A DNA stretch of 17,810 nt from an uncultured Clostridia bacterium (lineage in GTDB: Bacteria > Bacillota > Clostridia > Peptostreptococcales > Anaerovoracaceae). Numbering within the stretch: position 1 is the first letter of the stretch; the number at the start of each line of letters is the position of its first letter. The notes below the pieces were generated by a model that was not told where the DNA came from, searched no databases, and was given only the letters and a program-made list of their open reading frames with translations. Location of the stretch: NCBI GenBank assembly GCA_937928455.1, contig CALFUG010000194.1:1-17810 (forward strand), in the 5' to 3' direction. Positions 7,157-15,451 of the stretch are shown piece by piece. A program made the translations under genes and the position numbers.

Positions 7157-7205
7157 GATAGCTCGTTGCGACCCAAACACAACCCTACTTGAAAGGAAAC
7201 CCGGA

Positions 7206-8300
7206 ATGAAAGAAGAAACCATCGGCCTCAGGAAGAAGTATTCTCAAATGTCCAAGGGAAAGAAAATTGTAATTCTAATCATTGCAGTAGCCATACTCCT
7301 GACAGGATATCGCATACTATCCGCCATTATCCAGCCGGATGAACCCAAAGATATACCGGTTCACGTGCATACTGCCCTGTCGGAAATGGGGACCATCCAT
7401 ACTACGGCGCCTATCACCGGCCGTATCCAACCGGTGCAGGAAGCGGTAATTATTCCCATGGCACAAGGCCAAGTTACAGCTGTTCACGTAACTCTGGGAG
7501 AATTTGTAACCGCCGGCACTCTTCTTTTTGAAATCGATAGCACCCAGATACAGGCCTCCTATCGGCAGGCATCTTCTGCCTACCAAGCCGCCAAAACGGC
7601 ATATGAGGCACTATCCATCTTATATCGAGAGGGGGCGGCTTCCCGTGCGGATTATGAAAACGCCCAAAGCCAATATGCGGCCGCAAGTGCCGCCTTTACC
7701 CAAACAAAAGAAGCCTATGAAAACTGCCGTCCCACTGCACCATTTAATGGATATGTAACATCTCTGAATGTTTCGGTAGGGAATCAAGCACCTTCCGGTC
7801 AAGTGGCGGCTTCCATTGCTGACATAACCTCTTTAAAAATGGAGGCCGGAGTCAGCGAATACCTGATCAATGACCTAACTCCCGGGCAGGATGTAGAACT
7901 CTATGTAACGGGTATGGGAGACCAGGCTTATCCGGGAATGATTCAGGCGGTTTCTCCTGCCCCTGGAGCGGGAACCCTCACTTATCCGGTAACCATTACC
8001 ATTCCCAACGAATCCGGAGATTTGAAGGCCGGCATGTTTGCCGAGGTGCGCATCCGCTCTCAGGAAAAAGATCAGGTGCTGCTGGTGCCTTCCGATGCTC
8101 CCTATATTAAAGAGGGACAAACCTGGGTGATTTCTTTAGACCCAGAGGGATACCCTACCTTTCATCTGGTAGAAGTGGGTATGGATAACGGAACCATGGT
8201 GGAAATTACCAAAGGCCTGGAGCCTGGTGAGGTCGTGGTTATCTCCGGTCAACCTTATATTGAAGAAGGAACACCGGTAATGGTGGCGGAGGAGGAATAG
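7206..8300 (+). CDS. RND efflux periplasmic-adaptor-type (HlyD/MFP) subunit
   Basis: The membrane fusion subunit that works with the RND permease encoded next. The 364-residue product has a basic N-terminus and one membrane anchor at about 21-42 (IVILIIAVAILLTGYRILSAII), with no lipobox cysteine. A split lipoyl/biotinyl-like domain flanks a short alanine- and glutamine-rich helical hairpin (about 115-175). The second half-lipoyl is PTAPFNGYVTSLNVSVGNQ, followed by beta-barrel (about 200-280) and membrane-proximal domains ending at EPGEVVVISGQPYIEEGTPV. The start at 7206 has AAAGGAA 8 nt upstream; the frame extends back to 7104, but that part overlaps the promoter and the dyad. The stop is followed after 3 nt by the permease. 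No outer-membrane factor gene is nearby. The substrate is unknown. Confidence 0.9.
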   Translation: MKEETIGLRKKYSQMSKGKKIVILIIAVAILLTGYRILSAIIQPDEPKDIPVHVHTALSEMGTIHTTAPITGRIQPVQEAVIIPMAQGQVTAVHVTLGEFVTAGTLLFEIDSTQIQASYRQASSAYQAAKTAYEALSILYREGAASRADYENAQSQYAAASAAFTQTKEAYENCRPTAPFNGYVTSLNVSVGNQAPSGQVAASIADITSLKMEAGVSEYLINDLTPGQDVELYVTGMGDQAYPGMIQAVSPAPGAGTLTYPVTITIPNESGDLKAGMFAEVRIRSQEKDQVLLVPSDAPYIKEGQTWVISLDPEGYPTFHLVEVGMDNGTMVEITKGLEPGEVVVISGQPYIEEGTPVMVAEEE

Positions 8301-8303
8301 GCC

Positions 8304-11300
8304 ATGAACCTTTCAAGTATGTCCATTAAAAGACCGGTTGCTACCATCATGCTCATGTTAATGGTGGTGGTTTTGGGGGTGTTTTCCTTCTTTTCCATGC
8401 CTCGGGACTTGATGCCAAAGATTGAGTTGCCTATGGCATTGGTACTCTGCACCTATGAAAATGCCGCCCCTCAAGAAGTAGAATCTCTGGTAACAAAACC
8501 CTTGGAAACCGCCTTGGCCTCCGTGGAGGGATTGGATGCCATGTACTCCATCACCTTGCAAGGCCAGTCCATTGTAGCCGTACAATTTGAAATGCGCCAA
8601 GACATGAATTTTGCCACACTGAACATGCGGGAAAAAATAGCATTGGTAGAAGACTATCTGCCCGACACAGCAGGAGATCCTATGGTGCTGAAGCTGGATA
8701 TGAATGCCCTCCCAATATCCCAAGTATATGTATCCGGGGACATGCCCCTAGAAGAATTGTATCGCACCGTGGATGATACCATTCTGTCTCAATTTGAACG
8801 ACTGGGTGGGGTAGCTTCTGTGGAAGTTACCGGGGGCATCACGGAAGAAATCAACCTGGAAGTGGACCCGGAAAAACTTTCCAACTATGGTTTAAGTCTG
8901 GCCTTGTTATCCCAACTTCTCGCCTCCGAAAACATCAACATGCCCAGCGGTGATATGACCAAAGGAAGTCGGGAGGTTATCGTTCGAACCGTGGGTGAAT
9001 TCCAATCCGTGGATGACATCAAGGAATTTCCTTTGGTGTTACCGGATCGGAGCGTCCTTCATCTTGGAGATCTGGCCACCATAACCGAGGGATACAAGGA
9101 TTCCGACTCTATCACCAGAATCGATGGTCAAACCGCCATTGGAATCATGGTCACCAAACAGTCCGATGCCAATACCGTAGAAGTTTCAGACCGGGTGCAT
9201 GAGTTGATGAAGAACTTGGAAAAAGAACATCCGGAGTTGGAATTTAATGTGGGGTTTGACCAAGCCGACTTTATCAAAGGTTCTCTGCAATGGGTGGGAC
9301 AAGCCGCTATTGCCGGTGCCATACTGGCCATCTTCGTGGTATTCTTATTTCTCTTAAATATTCGAAGTACTATGGTAATCGCTCTCTCTATCCCCACCTC
9401 CATTTTGGCCACCTTCGCCATTATGAACTGGCAGGGGATTACCCTGAATTTGTTCACACTATGCTCCCTGACCATTGCGGTGGGCATGCTGGTAGACAAC
9501 TCCATTGTTGTACTGGAAAATATTTTTCGAATCCGGCAAACCACTTCGGATCCTCGGGAAGCTTCTTTCCGGGGAAGCAAAGAAGTGCTATTAGCTGTAG
9601 TCGCTTCCTCCCTTACTACCATGTTGGTATTCCTGCCCATTGCCCTCAGCGATGGGTTGGCCGGTTTGCTTTTTCGAGATTTCTGCATCACCATCGTAAT
9701 CGCACTGGCTGCTTCACTGATAGTCTCTGTCACGGTAGTCCCCATGCTCTGCTCCAAACTCTTAACCCGGGGCATCAGCACGGAATATGTGCGGTTTGGC
9801 GACAAGCGCTATAAATTCAAGCACGTGCACAAGTTCAACCGGGGAATACAATCTCTGACAGGTTGGTATGAGACCATAATGAAGGTGGCTTTACAAAGAA
9901 AAAAACGGGTGATTTTAGCCTGCTTCGGTTCTTTCATACTATCCCTGGGATTAATTTTAGTAGTGGGTACCGAGCTGCTGCCCGCTGCTGACGAAGGGGT
10001 TTTCAACGTGGAAGTAGAAACTCCCTATGGCACCACTTTAGAACAACGGGATACCATTGTTTCCCAATTGGAAGAATACATATTAGCCCTTCCTGAAACA
10101 GAGCACCTCACCGTAAACATCGGCGGAAATGCCACTTCCACTTTCGGGCAAGGCGGTGCGGATTCCCTTTCAGTGGTACTGGTAAATCAATTTTCCAGAA
10201 AACGTACCACCGAAGAGATTGCCAGAGATGTGGACCGGGCCTTCGCGTCCGTAGTGGGTGCTGAAATTGAAGCCACCCCGGTTTCCACATTCAGCGACAT
10301 GATGGGAGGCGGTGTGGATATGAGCCTCATGATAAAGGGCCCTGATTTAGAAACCCTTGAGGATGTGGGAAATGATTTGATTCAGCAAATCCAACCACTG
10401 GATAAGGTGGCTGAAGCCACCTTGGACCTGGAAGAAGGGACACCGGAACTCCGGATAACCCTGGATCGAAAAGCCGCTTCCTATTACGGGGTCACCGCTT
10501 ATCAATTGGCAAATGGTCTTCAGAGCGCCCTATCCGGCACCGTGGCCACCACCTTAAAAGTGGATGGAAAAGAGCGGGATGTCACCTTAAACCTTCCTTC
10601 TCATTACAGCTTATCACTGGAAAACTTGAAGCAAATATCTATTCCGGGAAGCGCCGGGCTTTCTGTTCCGGTGGGTCAAATCGCCACTTTTGAGTACGAT
10701 AATTCTCCCAATTCCATCAATCGTTTAGACCAAGAGCGATATGTCACCTTAAATATTGACATCGAAGGGTCTGACTTGGGGAAAGTATCCGGTCAGGTTC
10801 ATGACATCATGGACAGTTACCCCCTTCCCTATGGTTATACCATTGACACCGGAGGAAACGAGGCGGAGATGGTAGACGCTTTTACCCAGTTATTCAAAGC
10901 GCTGGTTATTGCTGTTCTTTTGGTCTATCTGATTTTGGCCGCTCAATTTGAGTCCCTGCTCATGCCTTTCGTAGTGGCCATGAGCATCCCCTTTGCCATG
11001 ACCGGTTCCTTCCTGGCTTTATTCTTTACCGGTGCTGCCTTATCACTGGTATCTTTTCTGGGGATGATTCTGCTGGTAGGTATTGTGGTGAATAACTCCA
11101 TCCTACTGGTTGAATTCATTAATCGAAACCGGGAGCTGATGAGCCGGGATGCGGCTTTGATTGAAGCCGGAAAAACAAGATTGCGGCCCATTCTTATGAC
11201 CACCACCACCACGGTAGTGGGCATGATTCCCATGGCATTGGGCATTGGCGAGGGAGCCGAGGTCATGGCCCCGATGGCCATCTCTATTATAGGGGGACTC

Positions 11301-11453
11301 ATTACCTCCACCCTGGTGACTTTGATTCTAACTCCCGTATTATATGGAGCCATCGACAATCGAAAGAGTCTCCGGTTGGAAAAGCGTCATTTGAAAAACG
11401 TTCATTTGGATTCCCTGGAAGAAAAATGGGCATTGGAGGATCAAAATGAATAA
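8304..11453 (+). CDS. RND (HAE1-type) efflux permease
   Basis: An inner-membrane, ion-coupled multidrug/lipid exporter of the AcrB/SwrC type. The 1049-residue length is typical of the family, with the expected two repeats: a membrane helix at 11-31, a large extracytoplasmic loop (about 35-325), six helices, a second helix near 530-550, a second loop, and the last helix cluster near 860-1025. Helix-4 motif GMLVDNSIVVLENIFR retains one aspartate (D398) but has N399 where AcrB has D408. In helix 10, GIVVNNSILLVEF has N930 where AcrB has K940. GGAGGA precedes the start, and the adaptor stop is 3 nt away; the tetR gene starts inside the last 8 nt. In Bacillus a related pump (SwrC) exports surfactin; the substrate here is unknown. 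Confidence 0.94.
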   Translation: MNLSSMSIKRPVATIMLMLMVVVLGVFSFFSMPRDLMPKIELPMALVLCTYENAAPQEVESLVTKPLETALASVEGLDAMYSITLQGQSIVAVQFEMRQDMNFATLNMREKIALVEDYLPDTAGDPMVLKLDMNALPISQVYVSGDMPLEELYRTVDDTILSQFERLGGVASVEVTGGITEEINLEVDPEKLSNYGLSLALLSQLLASENINMPSGDMTKGSREVIVRTVGEFQSVDDIKEFPLVLPDRSVLHLGDLATITEGYKDSDSITRIDGQTAIGIMVTKQSDANTVEVSDRVHELMKNLEKEHPELEFNVGFDQADFIKGSLQWVGQAAIAGAILAIFVVFLFLLNIRSTMVIALSIPTSILATFAIMNWQGITLNLFTLCSLTIAVGMLVDNSIVVLENIFRIRQTTSDPREASFRGSKEVLLAVVASSLTTMLVFLPIALSDGLAGLLFRDFCITIVIALAASLIVSVTVVPMLCSKLLTRGISTEYVRFGDKRYKFKHVHKFNRGIQSLTGWYETIMKVALQRKKRVILACFGSFILSLGLILVVGTELLPAADEGVFNVEVETPYGTTLEQRDTIVSQLEEYILALPETEHLTVNIGGNATSTFGQGGADSLSVVLVNQFSRKRTTEEIARDVDRAFASVVGAEIEATPVSTFSDMMGGGVDMSLMIKGPDLETLEDVGNDLIQQIQPLDKVAEATLDLEEGTPELRITLDRKAASYYGVTAYQLANGLQSALSGTVATTLKVDGKERDVTLNLPSHYSLSLENLKQISIPGSAGLSVPVGQIATFEYDNSPNSINRLDQERYVTLNIDIEGSDLGKVSGQVHDIMDSYPLPYGYTIDTGGNEAEMVDAFTQLFKALVIAVLLVYLILAAQFESLLMPFVVAMSIPFAMTGSFLALFFTGAALSLVSFLGMILLVGIVVNNSILLVEFINRNRELMSRDAALIEAGKTRLRPILMTTTTTVVGMIPMALGIGEGAEVMAPMAISIIGGLITSTLVTLILTPVLYGAIDNRKSLRLEKRHLKNVHLDSLEEKWALEDQNE

Positions 11454-12090
11454 AAACTCGAAGAAAGAGAGAATCCTCTATTCCGCATTGGCGCTTTTTA
11501 TGGAAAAAGGGTATCTCAACACAAAGATTATTGATATTTCCATGAAAGCGGGTATCGGAAAGGGGACTGTCTACGAATACTTTCAAAGCAAGGAGGAAAT
11601 TCTTCTGCTGGCCCTTTCTCAAATCATCGCCAAGGATTTTCAAGAGATTCGAAAAGACGTGATGAAAGAAAAGGGTTGCTATCTGCAAATGAAGGCTTAC
11701 CTCTCCAAACACATGCGCCTAATGGAAAAGTATGGTTCCAACTTGCCGGATTTAGCCCAACAAATTTCCATGCCCTCCGGCACCAAGGCCGAAGAAATCA
11801 AGCAAGTTTTGCAAAACATTATAGACCTTCAATATCAAATTATGGCAGATGTGCTAAAGCAGGGGCAAGCCGCCCAAGAAATTTACACGGAAAACCTTTC
11901 GCTGGCTACCACCATCGTAATGGGTGCCATCAATCAATTCATCACACTAAAGGTCCAAGGACAGCTCAATCAATGGAATCTTCTGTTGCCCCAAGTGTCG
12001 GATACCGAAACCTGGGGAGAAGACCAATTAATTCAAATGCTCATGGAGGGAATGAATCCCCATTCCCCGGCGGAAAGAGAGAAATTGTAA
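11446..12090 (+). CDS. TetR/AcrR family transcriptional regulator
   Basis: A 214-residue repressor-type protein. The N-terminal 55 residues form the classic TetR DNA-binding domain: RILYSALALFMEKGY, then a helix-turn-helix IIDISMKAGIGKGTVYEYF (recognition helix near 38-46) and SKEEILLLAL. The C-terminal ~150 residues are helical, diverse in this family and form the ligand-binding and dimer domain; no ligand can be inferred. The start overlaps the permease stop by 8 nt and has GGAGGA 5 nt upstream, so it is translated from the same message. Being the last gene of an efflux operon whose promoter carries a perfect dyad, it most likely represses its own operon and releases DNA when a pump substrate binds. 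Confidence 0.92.
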   Translation: MNKNSKKERILYSALALFMEKGYLNTKIIDISMKAGIGKGTVYEYFQSKEEILLLALSQIIAKDFQEIRKDVMKEKGCYLQMKAYLSKHMRLMEKYGSNLPDLAQQISMPSGTKAEEIKQVLQNIIDLQYQIMADVLKQGQAAQEIYTENLSLATTIVMGAINQFITLKVQGQLNQWNLLLPQVSDTETWGEDQLIQMLMEGMNPHSPAEREKL

Positions 12091-12125
12091 AATCTATCAA
12101 GTACTAGTGACAAATATCGGGTTCG

Positions 12126-12159
12126 AACAAACTTGCTACTTTATTAAACAAATTTGCTT
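12126..12159 (+). repeat. Imperfect 13-nt direct repeat, 21-nt period
   Basis: AACAAACTTGCTA (12126-12138) and AACAAATTTGCTT (12147-12159) match at 11 of 13 positions and start 21 nt apart, two turns of the helix. They lie between the tetR stop and its terminator. The role is unknown; chance is quite possible in AT-rich DNA. Confidence 0.35.
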
Positions 12160-12166
12160 CATGTTA

Positions 12167-12204
12167 GGGGGTTTTCCAGAGGAGAATTCCCTTTCTTATT
12201 TTTT
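12167..12204 (+). terminator. Rho-independent terminator of the RND/tetR operon
   Basis: GGGGGTTTTCC (12167-12177), loop AGA, GGAGAATTCCC (12181-12191): an 11-bp stem with three G-U pairs, followed by TTTCTTATTTTTT. It separates the efflux operon from the permease gene. The rest of the 12091-12335 gap is AT-rich; beyond the repeat, this hairpin and the promoter I see nothing in it. Confidence 0.7.
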
Positions 12205-12279
12205 CCTTTTTTCTTTCTTGGACTTTTCTACCACTTTGTTCCATTTAGGCTAAAAAAGCTATCATAAATTTCTGAAATA

Positions 12280-12288
12280 TGCTAAAAT
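12280..12288 (+). promoter_or_regulatory. Extended -10 promoter of the NCS1 permease gene
   Basis: TG-C-TAAAAT (12280-12288), five of six to TATAAT with the extended TG. The -35 region 17 nt upstream (TATCAT) is poor, which extended -10 promoters tolerate. The leader would be about 40 nt, ending with a strong GGAGGTG (12324-12330). I found no riboswitch-like structure. Confidence 0.5.
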
Positions 12289-12335
12289 ACTTCTTGTAAT
12301 AATCCATTACTACTATTTTTTATGGAGGTGTTTAA

Positions 12336-13919
12336 ATGTCACAGTACACACAACTGGAACGCAACGGTTTGTATGAATTAACCGATGCGGCACGTGCGGA
12401 GCTATTGACTTCCAAGTATTACAACGAAGACTTGTCTCCCACTTCTGTATCCCAGAGAACCTGGACAACGTACAACGTTACCGCTCTCTGGATTGGACTA
12501 TCCATCTGTATCCCTTCCCTTTCCCTGGCAGCAGCCTTGATCGGGATGGGCGTATCCCCTTGGCTATCGGTTATAAACGTAGCTTTGGGTAACTTAATCG
12601 TACTTATTCCTATTCAAATGAACTCCCATGCCGGTACCAAATACGGCATCCCCTTCCCGGTATTCTCCCGACTCACATTCGGAGCCACCGGTGCACATAT
12701 CCCCGCTACCTTGAGAGGATTGGTTGCCTGCGGTTGGACTGCAGTGCAGGCTTGGGTAGGCGGTGGATCTATTGCTGCTATCATTGGTGTATTTGCACCG
12801 AAATTCATGGATCCTTCCTGGTCCATGGCACTTCCCGGAAACCCTGCCGTGTCTGTTGGCCAATTCATTGGATTCTTCATTTTCATGGTATTTATCGGCT
12901 GGGTAGCTTATGCCGGTTCTGAAGGAATTAAAGTGGTTCAGTCCATCGGCGGTCCTTTGCTTGTTATCGTTATTTTGGCTCTGTTTGTTTGGTCCATTAT
13001 GACTGCAAATGCTGCCGGCTTCGCCTTTGGAGATGTTATGGCCCAAGGTCAGGATGATGCGCTTATCAATTCATTGGGTGGGTTCTGGTACATCTACATG
13101 GCCGGACTGACCGGAAACATTGCTTTCTGGGCTACCATCGCTTTGAACATTCCGGACTTTTCTCGATATGCCAAATCTCAAAAGAGTCAATTCTGGGGTC
13201 AGTTTATTGGAATGCCCATCCCCATGTTCCTATGTGCTTACATCGGCGCTTACTTTGCAATGGCCACTAAATTGGCCTATGGAACCGCAATGTTTGACCC
13301 CACTGGTGTATTCTATTATGTAGAGAACAAGCTGGTAGTTATTATTTGTGCCATCGGCGTTGCCGCCGCTACCGTCACTACCTGCGTAGCTGCCAACATC
13401 GTAGCGCCTGCCAATGGATTCTCCAACCTGAAGCCCACGGTCATCACATACAAGAAGGGCGTAATTGCGGCTTGTATTCTTGCCGTAGCATTCCAGCCTT
13501 GGTGGATTTTCGGCTCCGGTGCTGCTTACGTATTCACATGGCTCAACAACTATGGAACCATCTTGGCTCCTGTGGCAGCCATCTTCATCGCTGACTACTA
13601 TGTACACAAACAAAAGAGAATCGATGTCGCCAGCCTTTACAACGGTGATAAAGGAAGATACTGGTATAAAGGCGGTTGGAATCTGGCCGCAGTTATTGCC
13701 TGGATTGGCGCTTTCATTATTCCACTTCTGGGAAATACCGTATTCCTTTACAATCCTGCTAGTGGAGCTCCTGGATTCTTGGATTGGTTGGCCGCTAACG
13801 GATATATCGTATCCTTCGCGATTGGATTCTTCCTCTATCTCATATTAATGAGCAAGGAAACAAAATCCAAGGTATCGGAAGAAGAGCACGAAGCACTTAC
13901 CGACCGACAGACTGCATAA
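12336..13919 (+). CDS. NCS1-family nucleobase/hydantoin/allantoin permease
   Basis: A 527-residue cation-coupled importer with about 12 hydrophobic helices and a LeuT-like fold. Family features are the N-terminal SQRTWTTYNVTALWIGLSI before and into helix 1, the KYGIPFPVFSRLTFG loop (102-116), and GWTAVQAWVGG (133-143) in helix 3. There W134 and Q138 keep the spacing of the substrate-contacting W117/Q121 of the hydantoin carrier Mhp1. NIPDFSRYAK follows in the middle. Characterised relatives carry hydantoins (Mhp1), allantoin (PucI), uracil or cytosine. The dihydropyrimidinase/hydantoinase gene 96 nt downstream argues for a cyclic ureide such as hydantoin, dihydrouracil or allantoin, an inference from context. 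The start is fixed by GGAGGTG 5 nt upstream. Its own promoter lies upstream, and a strong terminator follows it. Confidence 0.93.
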   Translation: MSQYTQLERNGLYELTDAARAELLTSKYYNEDLSPTSVSQRTWTTYNVTALWIGLSICIPSLSLAAALIGMGVSPWLSVINVALGNLIVLIPIQMNSHAGTKYGIPFPVFSRLTFGATGAHIPATLRGLVACGWTAVQAWVGGGSIAAIIGVFAPKFMDPSWSMALPGNPAVSVGQFIGFFIFMVFIGWVAYAGSEGIKVVQSIGGPLLVIVILALFVWSIMTANAAGFAFGDVMAQGQDDALINSLGGFWYIYMAGLTGNIAFWATIALNIPDFSRYAKSQKSQFWGQFIGMPIPMFLCAYIGAYFAMATKLAYGTAMFDPTGVFYYVENKLVVIICAIGVAAATVTTCVAANIVAPANGFSNLKPTVITYKKGVIAACILAVAFQPWWIFGSGAAYVFTWLNNYGTILAPVAAIFIADYYVHKQKRIDVASLYNGDKGRYWYKGGWNLAAVIAWIGAFIIPLLGNTVFLYNPASGAPGFLDWLAANGYIVSFAIGFFLYLILMSKETKSKVSEEEHEALTDRQTA

Positions 13920-13955
13920 TATTATCGACACAATCAACTAGCTCTGTTGAAAGAA

Positions 13956-13985
13956 GGAGCCTTTGACGACTCAAAGGCTCCTTTT
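13956..13985 (+). terminator. Strong hairpin terminator between permease and hydantoinase genes
   Basis: GGAGCCTTTGA (13956-13966), loop CGAC, TCAAAGGCTCC (13971-13981), then TTTT: an 11-bp perfect stem. The T-run is only four long before CATC, so read-through is likely. It would make permease mRNA more abundant than hydantoinase mRNA. I see no clear promoter between it and the next start codon. Confidence 0.7.
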
Positions 13986-14015
13986 CATCAAACAAAGTGA
14001 AAAGGAGGCAAAACA

Positions 14016-15419
14016 ATGGATCTTTTAATTAAAGGCGGAACCGTGGTTACCGCGGAAAGCACCTTTAAAGCAGACGTGGCCGTAACGAACGGTAAAATTA
14101 CTGCCATAGGAGCCAACTTGAAGCCAGAGAAAAACACCGAAGTAGTGGATGCCAAAGGCAAGATGGTCTTGCCGGGAGCCATAGATGGGCACACTCATTT
14201 GGCTATGCCTTTTGGAGGAACCATCTCTTCCGATGACTACTTCACTGGAACACGTTCCGCTGCTTGCGGAGGAACCACTACCGTATTCGATTTCGTTCTT
14301 CAAGGACAAGGAGAAATGATGTTGGATGCCATCCAACGAAGAGATGCCCTGGCCGCTCCCGATGCGGCGGTGGATTACTCCTTCCATGTGGGGGTTTGCG
14401 ACGTCACAACGGATAAGCTTTTGAATTCTATGGAAGATGCCGTTAAAGCAGGAATTCCTTCCTTCAAGGTATTTATGGTATACGATTTCGGTGTAGATGA
14501 CGGTTCTTTCTATAAGGTTCTGCAAAAGGCAGCAAAAATCGGCGCATTGGTTGGCGTTCATGCAGAAAACAGAGACGTAAACAATGTTTTGGTAAAACAG
14601 TATTTGGATGAAGGCAAAGTGGATGCCTGGTGGCACTATATGGCTAAGAATGAAAAAGTGGAAGGCGAAGCCGACGTAAGAGCGATTAACTTGGCAAAAA
14701 TGGCGGGTACTTCTCTCTATATCGTTCATTTAGCTTGTAAGCAAGGAGTGGAGGCTGTTATCCAAGCAAGGGATGAGGGCTACCCCATCTTTGCGGAAAC
14801 CTGCCCCCAATATCTCCACTTCACCAGCGAAGTCTATAAGAGAAATCGAGCCCGGGACTTCGTTTGCTCCCCTCCCATGAAAGGGAAAGCGTCCCAGGAC
14901 GCCATTTGGGCAGCCATTAAAAACGGAGACATCACCACCGTGGCCACCGACCACTGTCCGTTCAAAAAATCAGAAAAGGACTGGGGCATTAAAACCAAGG
15001 ATGGAAAGAAAGGCAATTTCACCACCATCCCCAACGGCTGTGCCGGCATTGAAAACATGTATCCATACATTCTTTCCGAAGCCAACAAAGGCAGAATCAG
15101 TTTCAATCGAGCCGTTGAACTCTGTGCCACCAACCCCTCCAAACTCTTTGGGCTGGATCATCTAAAGGGTTCTTTGCAGGTAGGATTGGATGCAGACATC
15201 GTTCTATATGATCGTAAGAAAAATGTCACCGTAACCAACAAGGAAATGCACGGTGCAACAGATCACACCATCTGGGAAGGTGTAAAAGTAAAGGGTTATC
15301 CAGTAGCCACTTATTCCAGAGGACGTCTTGTATATAAAGACGGCAAATTCCTGGGCGAAAAGGGATACGGAAAACTGATAAAATGTAAACCCGTTAAATT
15401 CACAGGACCTCAGCTATAA
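14016..15419 (+). CDS. hydA: Dihydropyrimidinase / D-hydantoinase family cyclic amidohydrolase
   Basis: Hydrolyses the ring of 5,6-dihydropyrimidines or 5-substituted hydantoins to N-carbamoyl amino acids. The 467-residue length is normal. The binuclear-metal site of the amidohydrolase superfamily is complete: H59 and H61 in GHTHLAMP, the lysine to be carboxylated K151 in PSFKVFMVYD, H182 in GVHAENRD, H238 in IVHLACKQG and D312 in VATDHCPF. The substrate-binding IPNGCAGIE segment (338-346) is typical of this subfamily and separates it from dihydroorotases. Position between the NCS1 permease and a terminator suggests uptake and ring opening of the same compound. No carbamoylase/ureidopropionase is in the window, so the next step must be encoded elsewhere. 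AAAGGAGG (14001-14008) sets the start. Allantoinase is a less likely alternative. Confidence 0.92.
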   Translation: MDLLIKGGTVVTAESTFKADVAVTNGKITAIGANLKPEKNTEVVDAKGKMVLPGAIDGHTHLAMPFGGTISSDDYFTGTRSAACGGTTTVFDFVLQGQGEMMLDAIQRRDALAAPDAAVDYSFHVGVCDVTTDKLLNSMEDAVKAGIPSFKVFMVYDFGVDDGSFYKVLQKAAKIGALVGVHAENRDVNNVLVKQYLDEGKVDAWWHYMAKNEKVEGEADVRAINLAKMAGTSLYIVHLACKQGVEAVIQARDEGYPIFAETCPQYLHFTSEVYKRNRARDFVCSPPMKGKASQDAIWAAIKNGDITTVATDHCPFKKSEKDWGIKTKDGKKGNFTTIPNGCAGIENMYPYILSEANKGRISFNRAVELCATNPSKLFGLDHLKGSLQVGLDADIVLYDRKKNVTVTNKEMHGATDHTIWEGVKVKGYPVATYSRGRLVYKDGKFLGEKGYGKLIKCKPVKFTGPQL

Positions 15420-15424
15420 GCGCT

Positions 15425-15451
15425 AAGTGTAATAAGTGTAAAAAGTGAGAC
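15425..15451 (+). repeat. Three tandem 9-nt repeats (AAGTGTAAT-like)
   Basis: AAGTGTAAT (15425-15433), AAGTGTAAA (15434-15442) and AAGTGAGAC (15443-15451) follow each other directly after the hydantoinase stop and run into the terminator stem. The third copy is degenerate. It may be replication slippage or a binding site; nothing else supports a function. Confidence 0.4.

Noticed and set aside
7104..7205. In-frame extension of the RND adaptor back to a TTG at 7104.
   Set aside because: It covers the promoter and dyad, and the ATG at 7206 has a good ribosome site followed by a normal anchor sequence.
9128..9805. 225-codon open frame on the minus strand inside the RND permease gene.
   Set aside because: It is antisense to a gene with clear family motifs, its translation shows no recognisable domain, and no ribosome site was noted.
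12112..12132. GGGTTCGAAC resembling a tRNA T-loop, possibly a tRNA remnant or attachment site.
   Set aside because: The flanks do not form a T-stem, no acceptor or anticodon arms are found nearby, and no integrase is present; GTTCGAAC is just an 8-bp palindrome.
12205..12335. Possible purine or other riboswitch before the nucleobase-type permease.
   Set aside because: The predicted leader is only about 40 nt and AT-rich, with no conserved aptamer core or paired stems recognised.
14025..14729. 234-codon open frame on the minus strand inside the hydantoinase gene.
   Set aside because: It is a shadow of a well-conserved gene and its product shows no recognisable domain.
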